The translations under genes and the position numbers were made by a program. A stretch of DNA of 64,000 nt from Panulirus ornatus (Eukaryota; Arthropoda; Malacostraca; Decapoda; Palinuridae), in NCBI RefSeq assembly GCF_036320965.1, contig NC_092231.1, positions 26,887,894 through 26,951,893 of the forward strand, given 5' to 3'. Positions 43,533-56,025 of the stretch are shown in pieces. Position 1 is the stretch's first letter, and each line of letters starts with the position of its first letter. Below the pieces are notes generated by a model, which saw only the letters and a program-made list of their open reading frames with translations, searched no databases and was not told where the DNA came from.

Positions 43533-45022
43533 GTTTTTTTTGTTTGTTTTTTTTTGCTTTGTCGCTGTCTCCCGCATTTGCGAGGTAGCGCAAGGAAACA
43601 GACGAAAGAAATGGCCCAACGCACCCCTATACACATGTATATACATACGTCCACACACACAAATATACATACCTACACAGCTTTCCATGGTTTACCCCAG
43701 ACGCTTCACATGCCCTGATTCAATCCATTGACAGCACGTCAACCCCGGTATACCACATCGATCCAATTCACACTATTCCTTGCCCTCCTTTCACCCTCCT
43801 GCATGTTCAGGCCCCAATCACACAAAATCCTTTTCACTCCATCTTTCCACCTCCAATTTGGTCTCCCACTTCTCCTCGTTCCCTCCACCTCCGACACATA
43901 TATCCTCTTGGTCAATCTTTCCTCACTCATTCTCTCCATATGCCCAAACCATTTCAAAACACCCTCTTCTGCTCTCTCAACCACGCTCTTTTTATTTCCA
44001 CACATCTCTCTTACCCTTACGTAACTTACTCGATCAAACCACCTCACACCACACATTGTCCTCAAACATCTCATTTCCAGCACATCCATCCTCTTGCGCA
44101 CAACTCTATCCATAGCCCACGCCTCGCAACCATACAACATTGTTGGAACCACTATTCCTTCAAACATACCCATTTTTGCTTTCCAAGATAATGTTCTCGA
44201 CTTCCACACATTCTTCAAGGCTCCCAGAATTTTCGCCCCCTCCCCCACCCTATGATCCACTTCCACTTCCATGGTTCCATCCACTGCCAGATCCACTCCC
44301 AGATATCTAAAACACTTTACTTCCTCCAGTTTTTCTCCATTCAAACTTACCTCCCAATTGACTCGACCCTCAACCCTACTGTACCTATTAACCTTGCTCT
44401 TATTCACATTTACTCTTAACTTTCTTCTTTCACACACTTTACCAAACTCAGTCACCAGCTTCTGCAGTTTCTCACATGAATCAGCCACCAGTGCTGTATC
44501 ATCAGCGAACAACAACTGACTCACTTCCCAAGCTCTCTCATCCACAACAGACTTCATACTTGCCCCTTTTTCCAAAACTCTTGCATTCACCTCCCTAACA
44601 ACCCCATCCATAAACAAATTAAACAACCATGGAGACATCACACACCCCTGCCGCAAACCTACATTCACTGAGAACCAATCACTTTCCTCAATTCCTACAC
44701 GTACACATGCCTTACATCCTCGATAAAAACTTTTCACTGCTTCTAACAACTTGCCTCCCACATCATATATTCTTAATACCTTCCACAGAGCATCTCTATC
44801 AACTCTGTCATATGCCTTCTCCAGATCCATAAATGCTACATACAAATCCATTTGCTTTTCTAAGTATTTCTCACATACATTCTTCAAAGTAAACACCTGA
44901 TCCACACATCCTCTACCACTTCTGAAACCACACTGCTCTTCCCCAATCTAATGCTCTGTACATGCCTTCACCCTCTCAATCAATACCCTCCCATATAATT
45001 CACCAGGAATACTCAACAAACT
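43533..45022 (-). mobile_element. RTE-like LINE copy n, 3' part, interrupted by copy o
   Basis: Module-B 3' UTR and an A/T-rich tail at 43533-43735, then the RT ORF 43739-44905. A nonsense change (CAG to TAG in HQIGEEQ, about 44948) precedes the first Met. At 45019-45023 the sequence 'aactt' is followed by a T run and the complete 3' end of copy o. Copy n resumes at about 46766. Confidence 0.9.
43739..44905 (-). pseudogene. LINE RT ORF of copy n (388 codons)
   Basis: Intact from [16 protein letters not shown] to the VYRG end, with motif [12 protein letters not shown] and [13 protein letters not shown]. The upstream RT N-terminal part is separated by a nonsense codon and by the insertion of copy o, so it cannot give a whole RT. 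Confidence 0.8.
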
Positions 45023-46765
45023 TTTTTTTTTTTTTTTTTGGCTTTGTCGCTGTCTCCCGCGTTTGTGAGGTAGCGCAAGGAAACAGACGAAAGAAATGGC
45101 CCAACCCACCCCCATACACATGTATATACATACGTCCACACACGCAAATATACATACCTACACAGCTTTCCATGGTTTACCCCAGACGCTTCACATGCCT
45201 TGATTCAATCCACTGACAGCACGTCAACCCCGGTATACCACATCGCTCCAATTCACTCTATTCCTTGCCCTCCTTTCACCCTCCTGCATGTTCAGGCCCC
45301 GATCACACAAAGTCTTTTTCACTCCATCTTTCCACCTCCAATTTGGTCTCACTCCTCTCCTCGTTCCCTCCACGTCCGACACATATATTCTCTTGGTCAA
45401 TCTTTCCTCACTCATTCTCTCCATGTGCCCGAACCATTTCAAAACACCCTCTTCTGCTCTCTCAACCACGCTCTTTTTATTTCCACAAATCTCTCTTACC
45501 CTTACGTTACTTACTCGATCAAACCACCTCACACCACATATTGTCCTCAAACATCTCATTTCCAGCACATCCATCCTCCTGCGCACAACTCTATCCATAG
45601 CCCACGTCTCGCAACCATACAACATTGTTGGAACCACTATTCCTTCAAACATACCCATTTTTGCTTTCCGAGATAATGTTCTCGACTTCCACACATTCTT
45701 CAAGGCTCCCAGAATTTTCGCCCCCTCCCCCACCCTATGATCCACTTCTGCTTCCATGGTTCCATCCGCTGCCAGATCCACTCCCAGATATCTAAAACAC
45801 TTCACTTCCTCCAGTTTTTCTCCATTCAAACTTACCTCCCAATTGACTTGACCCTCAACCCTACTGTACCTAATAACCTTGCTCTTATTCACATTTACTC
45901 TTAACTTTCTTCTTTCACACACTTTACCAAACTCAGTCACCAGCTTCTGCAGTTTCTCACATGAATCAGCCACCAGTGCTGTATCATCAGCGAACAACAA
46001 CTGACTCACTTCCCAAGCTCTCTCATCCCCAACAGACTTCATACTTGCCCCTCTTTCCAAAACTCTTGCATTCACCTCCCTAACAACCCCATCCATAAAC
46101 AAATTAAACAACCATGGAGACATCACACACCCCTGCCGCAAACCTACATTCACTGAGAACCAATCACTTTCCTCAATTCCTACACGTACACATGCCTTAC
46201 ATCCTCGATAAAAACATTTCACTGCTTCTAACAACTTTCCTCCCACACCATATATTCTTAATACCTTCCACAGAGCATCTCTATCAACTCTATCATATGC
46301 CTTCTCCAGATCCATAAATGCTACATACAAATCCATTTGCTTTTCTAAGTATTTCTCACATACATTCTTCAAAGCAAACACCTGATCCACACATCCTCTA
46401 CCACTTCTGAAACCACACTGCTCTTCCCCAATCTGATGCTCTGTACATGCCTTCACCCTCTCAATCAATATCCTCCCATATAATTTACCAGGAATACTCA
46501 ACAAACTTATACCTCTGTAATTTGAGCACTCACTCTTATCCCCTTTGCCTTTGTACAATGGCACTATGCACGCATTCCGCCAATCCTCAGGCACCTCACC
46601 ATGAGTCATACATATATTAAATAACCTTACCAACCAGTCAACAATACAGTCACCCCCTTTTTTAATAAATTCCACTGCAATACCATCCAAACCTGCTGCC
46701 TTGCCGGCTTTCATCTTCCGCAAAGCTTTTACTACCTCTTCTCTGTTTACCAAATCATCTTCCCT
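45022..46765 (-). mobile_element. RTE-like LINE copy o, nested in copy n
   Basis: Complete module-B 3' UTR with an A tail (T run at 45022-45039), then an open RT and C-terminal domain to the truncation at about 46765 in the VNREEVV region. It is flanked by 'aactt' (45019-45023 and 46766-46770), a 2-5 bp target duplication because 'aac' may be microhomology. Copy n continues uninterrupted in sequence on the far side. Confidence 0.9.
45224..46753 (-). CDS. LINE reverse transcriptase ORF (509 codons)
   Basis: An open frame from [20 protein letters not shown] to VYRG. FADD is encoded at 45983-45994. It has the full RT fingers-palm and C-terminal domain with no visible damage. Only the endonuclease and linker are missing because of 5' truncation. 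Being nested in another copy, it is among the youngest insertions here. Confidence 0.9.
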   Translation of the reverse strand: MVNREEVVKALRKMKAGKAAGLDGIAVEFIKKGGDCIVDWLVRLFNICMTHGEVPEDWRNACIVPLYKGKGDKSECSNYRGISLLSIPGKLYGRILIERVKACTEHQIGEEQCGFRSGRGCVDQVFALKNVCEKYLEKQMDLYVAFMDLEKAYDRVDRDALWKVLRIYGVGGKLLEAVKCFYRGCKACVRVGIEESDWFSVNVGLRQGCVMSPWLFNLFMDGVVREVNARVLERGASMKSVGDERAWEVSQLLFADDTALVADSCEKLQKLVTEFGKVCERRKLRVNVNKSKVIRYSRVEGQVNWEVSLNGEKLEEVKCFRYLGVDLAADGTMEAEVDHRVGEGAKILGALKNVWKSRTLSRKAKMGMFEGIVVPTMLYGCETWAMDRVVRRRMDVLEMRCLRTICGVRWFDRVSNVRVREICGNKKSVVERAEEGVLKWFGHMERMSEERLTKRIYVSDVEGTRRGVRPNWRWKDGVKKTLCDRGLNMQEGERRARNRVNWSDVVYRG

Positions 46766-46934
46766 AACTTATACCTCTGTAATTTGAGCACTCACTCTTA
46801 TCCCCTTTGCCTTTGTACAATAGCACTATGCACGCATTCCGCCAATCCTCAGGCACCTCACCATGAGTCATACATACACTAAATAACCTTACCAACCAGT
46901 CAACAATACAGTCACCCCCCTTTTTTAATAAAAA
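46766..46934 (-). mobile_element. RTE-like LINE copy n, continuation up to the inversion point
   Basis: It encodes CSNYRGI, EDWRNACIVPLYKGKGDK (with one nonsense change, CAT TAT for CAT TGT) and [14 protein letters not shown], ending at 'tttttattaaaaaagg' on the minus strand. The next base pairs to the right belong to the inverted 5' segment. Confidence 0.85.
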
Positions 46935-48500
<1,566 letters not shown>

Positions 48501-48621
48501 TTTTTTTTTTTTCCAAAGGAAGGAACAGAGAAGGGGGCTGGATGAGGATGTTTCCTCAGAGGCCCAGTCCTCTGTTTTTAACGCTACCTCGCTGACGCGG
48601 ATAATGGCGAATAGTATGAAA

Positions 48622-48624
<3 letters not shown>
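48501..48624 (+). mobile_element. SINE-like element S, copy 4
   Basis: A T run, 'ccaaaggaaggaacagag', the S body, then the tail box 'cgctacctcgctgacgcgga', 'taatggcgaatagtatgaaa' and a TA tail. It follows the LINE 5' UTR block CCTCCCCTC exactly as S copy 2 does. Confidence 0.75.

Positions 48625-48684
<60 letters not shown>
48625..48684. repeat. TA microsatellite
   Basis: About 30 TA units between S copy 4 and the 3' tail of LINE copy q. Confidence 0.97.
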
Positions 48685-49126
<442 letters not shown>

Positions 49127-49205
49127 GCATTTATGAGTGGATAGGCCATTGTTAGTCTGTTTCCTGGCACTACCTCGCTGACGCGGGTAACAGCAATTAA
49201 ATACA
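49127..49205 (+). mobile_element. RTE-like LINE copy r: 3' terminal fragment
   Basis: Only the end of module B ('ggccattgttagtctgtttc') and the tail box ('cactacctcgctgacgcggg', 'taacagcaattaaata'). Confidence 0.7.
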
Positions 49206-49221
49206 ATATTTATGTATATGC

Positions 49222-49473
49222 TTGTGAAGCGTCTGGGGTAAACTATGGAAAGTTTAATGGGGCCTGGATGTGAAAAGGGAGCTGTGGTTTCGGTGCATTA
49301 TACATTACAGCTAGAGACTGAGTGTGAACGAATATGGCCTTTGGTGTCTTTTTCTAGCGCTACCTCGCGCGCGTGCGGGGGGAAGGGGGTGTCATTTCAT
49401 GTGTGGCGAGGTGGCAACGGAAATGGATAAAGGCAGCAAGTATGAATTATGTACATGTGTATATATGTATATG

Positions 49474-49543
<70 letters not shown>

Positions 49544-49668
49544 GTATGTATATTGCGTGTGTGGACGTGTGTATGTACATGTGTATGGGGGGGGGTTGGG
49601 CCATTTCTTTCGTCTGTTTCCTTGCGCTACCTCGCAAACGCGGGAGACAGCGACAAAGTATAAAAAAA

Positions 49669-49690
<22 letters not shown>
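49222..49690 (+). mobile_element. RTE-like LINE copy s: 3' UTR only (A+B)
   Basis: It starts 'tgtgaagcgtctggggtaaa', just after the ORF end in other copies. Module A includes the inverted repeat GCTACCTCGC...GCGAGGTGGC, then a TA expansion (49478-49540), module B, tail box and an A run of about 26. This is a strongly 5' truncated insertion with a fresh A tail. Confidence 0.88.
49478..49540. repeat. TA microsatellite expanded inside a LINE 3' UTR
   Basis: About 31 TA units at the place where other copies have a short 'gtatatatatgtgcacattg' stretch, so the array grew within the element. Confidence 0.95.

Positions 49691-49702
<12 letters not shown>
49661..49702. repeat. A tail followed by TA units (tail of copy s)
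   Basis: About 26 A then about 8 TA units. Confidence 0.9.
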
Positions 49703-49739
49703 CGAAATGTATAGCTATGTATATGTACGCGTATTCAAG

Positions 49740-50350
49740 CTTTACAGTAGAATTCCCCAAGGAGCAGTTCTTTCCCAACTCACTTCAATCTGTTTATTGA
49801 TCGATTTATTGAACTGAGTGCCATTAAGTGGGGAGGTTATGGTTGGTGTCTAACTCATAATATCAGAGTGTGGTTGGTTAATTTTTGTTACAAAATGCTG
49901 AGTGCGATGGGCGAAACACTAAACTGTCCTACCCACCCTTTGTCCAATCATGGAAAGACCTCCAGCTTATGCTCACAGAGGGACAACACCAGGACCTTAA
50001 CGAAGAAAACACCAGTCAACACAAAGGAGCCCTCATCTCAAGCCCAAATCTCGACTTCCGGTCTGGCAGTGCATGTGCACTTGTGAACTTAATCCTAAAA
50101 TGTGCACAGAAGAAAATCCAAAATATATAAATTCACAGTACAACTGACACTTAATACAAACGTACAAATATCCCCAACATCCTGGCTCCTTAAAGGCGAT
50201 ACAAATTGGCTTTACAATCATGATTCAACTAAAAACTTCAAATTACACGGTATTGGCCCACAAGTAGAGGTAAATGGGAGTGGAGCAAGTTACACATACC
50301 TGGCCATAAAGCATTATTCGAGTCTAAGAAGACACCACTGTGATACCCTT
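49740..50350 (+). mobile_element. LINE RT remnant of another family (Jockey/I-like)
   Basis: The + strand starts with a block similar to PQGAVLSPTLFNLF in RT motif B (here SPRSSSFPTHFNLFIDRF across frames). Later there is a KSKIYKFT piece (compare KSxxxLFT) and, near 50290, SYTYLAI, in place of the YLG motif. The FADD box is not visible. The match is weak and broken. Confidence 0.35.
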
Positions 50351-50601
50351 TGTCTTTACTTAATTTACCTTCCAACAAATATAATCAACTGACCTGACAA
50401 GTCTTTCCATCACTTTCTCAGGGAATAATGTAAAGACGCACCCTAATGGCCAGCTCTTTCTGGGTAAGTTCACGTCTATAAGAACATACTACCCACCTGG
50501 GTGCTTCTTTTGGGATCCAACCATTTCTGTCACAACTGCAAGAACAGAGGATACTCACAACCCCATCATTTGCAAAACGTTCAGCAACATACTGAGCATG
50601 C

Positions 50602-50787
50602 CTACAACACCTCCCTTACACATCCTTTCTGAAACACTCCCATTGGTGCCAAGAGATCCCGTTGTGGCAAAAGTAAATGATCAGGAGGGAGTGCCTCTAT
50701 ATCACTCCAATCTGATACAGAGGTCATCGTCAGGCCATTTACAATTAATTTCCTAGGCTTCACAAAACATGGCATCGAGATATTCAT
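50602..50787 (-). pseudogene. BEL/Pao integrase C-terminal fragment
   Basis: It encodes KLIVNGLTMTSVSDWSDIEA and LPPDHLLLPQRD, matching the N-SRPLT...LTPNHLLL region just after the BEL integrase core. Part of the relic at 50440-54640. Confidence 0.65.
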
Positions 50788-51489
50788 CGTCTAAACCTGA
50801 TACTTCAATATAGCATTGAGAGCCTATTGCACTGACTTCCCACAATAAGTACTAGTTTCAGCATTCCTCCTTGTGGGAACAAATCTTATGAAGGCATATT
50901 TGTAAAAAACTGTATCTCAAGAATAAATGTGCACAGTATGGATTGTCAAAATGCTGAACAAACGACCGTACCTCCAATCTTGACTCGAATCCATCTGAAC
51001 TAGAAATGGACCAAAGCAATCTACTCCTGCACTCAAATGTGGGCTGACCCACTGTGACTTAATCATCTCATAAATCTGCCATCATATGAATTCCAAGAGA
51101 TGCCCCAGCCTCTTACAGGTCAAACACATATTCAAAACCATATTGATCAAGGACAAGCCTTAGGTATCCAGTAATTTTATCCGATAAGCAACATCACATA
51201 TTCCCGGCCTGAGTGTTTGACTCATTTTCATGCAAATGTTTCATAATTGCCTCAGTAACGTGATGGTCCTGTGGTAGAATTATTGGATGTCTTGCTTCAT
51301 TAGAAATGGAATCTACTGAAAGTCGACTCTAAGAAGGCCTTCAAGCCCTTATATGGCTCTAACTTATAAAATACACGAGTTTACATGAGAAAGACAGACA
51401 GCAGCAGGCCTGACTGGCCTACAACTGGGTTGTCTGAAAAAACAAAAAGATACTTAACTACAAAACAAAAAATGTAATTCCGCTCAAAA

Positions 51490-52090
51490 CTTTAAGCTAT
51501 CACCGACTCCCCGCTGCTGCACATTATTCTTGTAATGTCCGTTACCACTGTCGTTTATACGTTTGTTTCTGGCGTTTTTCTCAAAGTATACCTGAATTTA
51601 TGAAATATTTGTCTAAACGACTTTTGAAGGTATTTAGAATTTTAGCATTCACTACGTCTGATGGTAACTTATTCTAGTGCTTAACACACCTACAGGAAAA
51701 GAAGCTTTTTCCCACGTCCGTACTACATCTTTTAGCTTTGAGCTTTATTCCATTTGTCCTAGTAACCTTATAATCTTATATTTCGAAAAGATGCTCATGC
51801 TTTTCTTTATCGAACTGGCTTAAAATTTTGAACAGTTTGATCAAGTCGCCGCGGTCTAAGTTTTTTAAGGGAGAAAAGATCCAATTGTTTTAGTCTCTTC
51901 GTATGCAAGATTTCTAAAGATGGGATCAATGTTGTCGCCCGTCTTTATACTTGCTCTAATTATTCCTCATCTTTTTTATAGTTTGGGGACCAAAATTGGA
52001 CTGAATATTTAAGGTGTAGTCCTACAAGAGAATTATAGTGAGAATTGTTTCTGGTGTCATAATCTATGTTTCTGGTTATGAAACCTAACA
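51490..52090 (-). mobile_element. CR1/L2-like LINE 3' end, inside the BEL relic
   Basis: In broken minus-strand frames: KRLKQLDLFSLK, RRGDLIKLFKIL, a KLPSDVVNAKILNTFKSRLD block and KYF, the typical C-terminus of CR1/L2-type LINEs. It lies between the linker and integrase parts of the BEL relic. Confidence 0.7.
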
Positions 52091-52657
52091 TTTGGTTACT
52101 TTTTTTTTTTCTTTTTACATGCTGCAGGTCTACAAAACTCTCTTGCTATTCAGAGAAGCTGGGGTTGATTCTGTGTCACGGCTTGACGTATATCGTTTCA
52201 AAGTGCTCCATTTGAACCTCCAAATTTACCTCTGGTGTTGGCACAATATGGATAAGAATACACAATGCATTTGTACTAATGACCTCATCATCTACTGGCC
52301 CATTAAGGGTCCAGCCCAAGAGAGTATGGCTGGTACAAGGTGGACTATCCCTGTTTTGTTTCTATTCCAAGGGATCAAAGCCTGAGGAATGTCTTCACCA
52401 ATCAGGCTTCTGACACCAGCACTATTCACCCTAGATATATTCAGCCCCTTCAGATATTTCCACCATTGTGCATCAGATGTAATATCTGCTTTATGCCTGG
52501 GAAATTTTCAACTGCAAAGACCTTTGCAAACGGAATGAAATGGGCCTGGCTCTTTCTACCGCTAAAAACTATTCCTTAAAAAAACCTCCGACTCTTGGTC
52601 AGACTTTAAGTCTCCCAAGGACAAGAGCTCTCGAAATCAAGCTGATCACTGAAGGCC

Positions 52658-53014
52658 TTAAAACATAAAGTCGTTACTTCCTGGGTCTAGCAGGACATAC
52701 GTCCCGACAGATATATTCGTATTCTTTCCTCCTGCCTCGATTGCAACAATAGGAAGGGTCATTTGAGCAGATTCCCCTCCAAAAGTCCCACATGCATATC
52801 TACGAGCTGTAACTGCCTGCTCCTCAACTAGAGATGCATGGCAACTATTCATGAGGCTACATCCTTGAGAAACAAATTGGAATGCTAGATGCAGCCAGTT
52901 TGAATGTGTCATCTTGCACCACTGGTCACCACAAATATCCTTCTCCCAACAGTTACACAAATGAAGATTTCGAGTTACCACGACTAATGAAGCACAATGA
53001 CTGTCTAGAGACAA
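52658..53014 (-). pseudogene. BEL/Pao nucleocapsid-protease fragment (118 codons)
   Basis: Cys/His residues of a decayed zinc knuckle (CNCWEKDICGDQWCKMTH), then YACGTFGGESAQMTLPIVAI and the protease TYVLLDPGSN with catalytic Asp in DPG (BEL elements often have DxG with LLDxGS). It ends by a stop soon after. Confidence 0.65.
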
Positions 53015-54640
53015 TGTTCGGCCTTTCGTTTACATGCAATTTTTGAACCTTGTCAAAATGACTCAACCAATGTCTGCCCTAACAGAAATGGTATTTCAGC
53101 TGGTGCCTAGACTTCAAGCTGTCTTAGAAGCTGGCTTATTTGGCACTGGAATAACAGAATCCTTAGGTTCACCAGTGGAGCCCAAAACTTGCATATCATA
53201 GCTCGTTCCCTTGCTTATGAGATTTCCTGCACCTTGCATATCCTTTACCTTAAGTATTCAACTAATTTCACAAACTGAGTCATAACTTCTGAGGCTTGCT
53301 CAAGAAATCTTACGAAATATGTGAAACATGGTCATCTCCTCTGCATGTCTATTCCTCTGTTGCCTCGTCCGACCACCTTTCCTGTAACTGCTTCAGTAAC
53401 TTAGCAATATTAATTGTTATTCACTTCATGAAGAATCTGCATGGCATGCAACAGATCAAAACAGTTTCATACATCATCAGCAAGGTCATCTGAAGATTTA
53501 CGATTAAAACTTCAAGTAGTCTTAGCAATCCATCTTTCCATTTTTATATAACTGGAAACTTCAGCATTTCCTGTGCTGATGGAGCAACCGCCAAAATATC
53601 TCAAAGAACATTAATGTGCCCATTAGCACATTGAGGTGTGGAAAGGTTAGCTCGCACTTTAACTTACTTTGAACCAATTTGTTCCTCAGACCCTCATTTC
53701 TCACAGGTGTGAATGCTACATCACCAGCAAGATCACTCTGGTGCCAGATATCTGAGTGAATAATTTCTGAGCCTTGGATATGGCTTTGCCCAGCCCTGAC
53801 ACCAAGGATTGGGCTCGAGCCTCCTTGACCTATGCATGACAGATGCAGACTATTAAACAGCCTCTGGATCTAGCCTTAAGAACAAGATTAGGAAGCACCT
53901 CTATATGGACTTCGTATTAAAACTCATTACTTATCTCTCGATTCCTAAAATAATTTTCTGTGGACTTGTACATACATCCAATGACGCTTGCACCAACCTG
54001 GAACATGGGAGCCATACCTCGATGCATCGGGCCCTGGTTGGCAGCTGTGACAGTGTATTTCTTCCAAGTCCACCTTTCACTTCATGTGATTCTGCCTTAT
54101 TTGCTCCTAGAATTCATGACGACAATTTTTGTCTTTCTGTCTCAAAGATCTCAACTACAGTTCACAAGGCATCAATGTGTATAACGTCTTACATATCATC
54201 ACTAGAAATACTGTTCCAGGCACTACCATCCCATGCAGAGGCAAATGACAAACTATCTCGTGCACCTGCACTCATTCCAGCATGGGAAACATTACTCTCG
54301 GCCCTAGTGCTTCACGGTTCAGTCCCTGACACTCTACTGATGGTACCACTGTGACACACTGCGGTATGCTACGTACCGCTAGCGAGCAGATGTGCCAATT
54401 TTCTGCAGTGTTGAACCATCGTTCCTACTGTCTGTGATTGCTCACTAAGAATTTTTAAGCCCTAAACTGTCCTCAGTTACTTGAAAAGTTTGTGTAAGAA
54501 TACCTGAGTCACAAAATTTCTCATACAAAACATCAAGCCTACCAACTTTACAACCTGCCTCGAGGAAACTAGCAGTCCTGAAAGCAACAATCCTTCTCGT
54601 TCTCAGCTTGTTACTTCTCCGCATATCGCCCTTCACACCA

Positions 54641-55005
54641 ACTCTAGGCTGCTATAATTCGACAAATCATATTTCGGTTGGATCTAACCTCACTCTGAAG
54701 AGGGGCCCGGAATATGCTCATGAGCTTGCACCTTTATTTCCTAAAGCAAAAGATATCGCAACCTCATTTCTAAACATACTGGCAATAACTGTACGTGAAA
54801 AAAATGCACTGGTAATATTCAAACCACTTATGGGACAAACAAGCACGACCGAACAACTCTCGACAGTGGACAAATAGCGTTCACGTATTAATCAGCAGAA
54901 GTCATCATGCTAATGTCTGATATACAGTCAATCATAAAAAGAACTGTAAACCTTGGAACATGAACAGGAATGTCTTGTTGGAAGAAATTATATTAATATG
55001 AATTT
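54641..55005. other. Leader or LTR region candidate of the BEL relic; nothing identified
   Basis: It lies just upstream (minus strand) of the gag start. I could not find a matching sequence at the other end near 50440, so no LTR or primer-binding site is called. Confidence 0.3.
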
Positions 55006-55237
55006 ATAAAAGTCCTTTTATAGAGGGATCATAAACAAATATCACTTCTATTTGACTACATGAACATTTCCTTCGAACACTGCCAAATGAGAGCACACAT
55101 ACAAGCACCCGCGAACACTACTTCAAATGAGTGGTGACCCGTGGGTCTACACATGACGTCAACACAAACATCCACTTTAACCATCATTGAAAACACCAGA
55201 TCACTACTCTAACAACAACCAAAAGTCCAAACACAAA

Positions 55238-55448
55238 CCTTGGTGAACTGTTTAGCGTTATTGTCCATGAGTTAGCACGGGCCCACCAGGGATCGGGATG
55301 GCACGGGTTCGAATCTGGGCGCGTCAGTAGGCCTACATCCAACTGAGGTGTTCAGCATTCTCTCGGGGCTGGTCGATAAATGGGTACCTGACTTAAGCTA
55401 GTGTGTTTCTGTCTGTGCATAAATACACATGACAACAGACTTCCCATG
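55238..55448 (+). mobile_element. tRNA-derived SINE, copy 1 (most complete)
   Basis: A pol III type B box GGTTCGAATC at 55306-55315 and a plausible A box (TGGTGAACTGTTTAGCG) about 50 bp upstream give a tRNA-like head. A tRNA-unrelated body follows with 'ctcggggctggtcgataaat' and 'gggtacctgacttaagctag'. The head lacks a foldable complete tRNA, so it is a SINE and not a tRNA gene. Confidence 0.7.
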
Positions 55449-55463
55449 AAAAGTCCTTTTATA

Positions 55464-55625
55464 GAGGGATCGGGATGGCACGGGTTCGAATCTGGGCGCG
55501 TCAGTAGGCCTACATCCAACTCAGGTGTTCAGCATTCTTTCGGGACTGGTCGATAAATGGGTACCTGACTTAAGTTAGTGTGTTTCTGGGTGTGCATAAA
55601 TACACATGACAACAGACATCCCGTG
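55464..55625 (+). mobile_element. tRNA-derived SINE, copy 2 (lacks the A-box part)
   Basis: Starts at GGGATCGGGATGGC and has the B box at 55483-55492. Its 5' part is replaced by X-segment bases through a 'gggatc' microhomology. Confidence 0.7.
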
Positions 55626-55819
55626 AAAAGTCCTTTTATAGAGGGATAATAAACAAATATCACTTCTATTTGACTTTTATAGAGGGATCATAAACAAATA
55701 TCACTTCTATTTGACTACATGAACATTTCCTTAGAACACTGCCAAATGAGAGCACACATACACGCACCCACGAACACTACTTCGAATGAGTGGTGGGTCT
55801 ACACATGACGTCAACACAA

Positions 55820-56002
55820 ATATTGTCCATGAGTTAGCACGGTCCCACCAGGGATCGGGATGGCAAGGGTTCGAATCTGGGCGCGTCAGTAGGCCTACAT
55901 CCAACTGAGGTGTTCAGCATTCTCTCGGGGCTGGTCGATAAATGGGTACCTGATTTAAGCTAGTGTGTTTCTGTCAGTGCATAAATACACATGACAACAG
56001 AC
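55820..56002 (+). mobile_element. tRNA-derived SINE, copy 3 (lacks the A box)
   Basis: B box at 55868-55877. A deletion joins 'caacacaaa' of X to 'tattgtccatgagttagc', removing the A-box region that copy 1 retains. Confidence 0.7.
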
Positions 56003-56025
56003 ATGATACGTACACATACACTTCG

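Larger units (their letters stand above)
50440..54640 (-). mobile_element. BEL/Pao LTR retrotransposon relic, split by a CR1-like fragment
   Basis: Minus strand, 5' to 3': gag N-terminus (MRRSNKLRTRRIVAFRTASF, about 54625); gag middle with LLKQLQERWSDEA (about 53380); a degraded Cys-rich knuckle (LCNCWEKDICGDQWC) and protease TYVLLDPGSN (about 52673-52705); the PR-RT linker with RSLIGEDIPQALIPW and LGWTLNGPV-like pieces (52290-52500); then a gap containing the CR1-like fragment; integrase with HPIILPQDHHVTEAIMKHLH (about 51200-51300), SAGVDCFGPFLVQ (about 51000) and DIEALPPDHLLL (about 50700). The RT and RNase H are missing. All frames are broken. LTRs were not identified. Confidence 0.75.
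55010..56005 (+). repeat. Tandem block of X segment + tRNA-derived SINE, about 2.5 units
   Basis: Unit 1: X segment ('agagggatcataaacaaata', 'cacttctatttgactacatg', 'acgtcaacacaaa') at 55010-55237 and SINE at 55238-55448. Unit 2: a few X bases (55449-55472) fused to the SINE at the shared 'gggatc'. Then a 43-bp duplicate of the X start (55632-55674). Unit 3: X at 55675-55820 and SINE at 55820-56002. The units are nearly identical, so this is a recent local amplification by template switching or unequal exchange. Confidence 0.85.

Noticed and set aside
53905..54354. 149-codon + ORF
   Set aside because: It lies antisense to the BEL gag relic and has no familiar motif.
55306..55315. True tRNA gene at the GGTTCGAATC B box
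   Set aside because: No complete cloverleaf or acceptor stem by eye; the head is followed by a SINE body and is repeated in defective copies.
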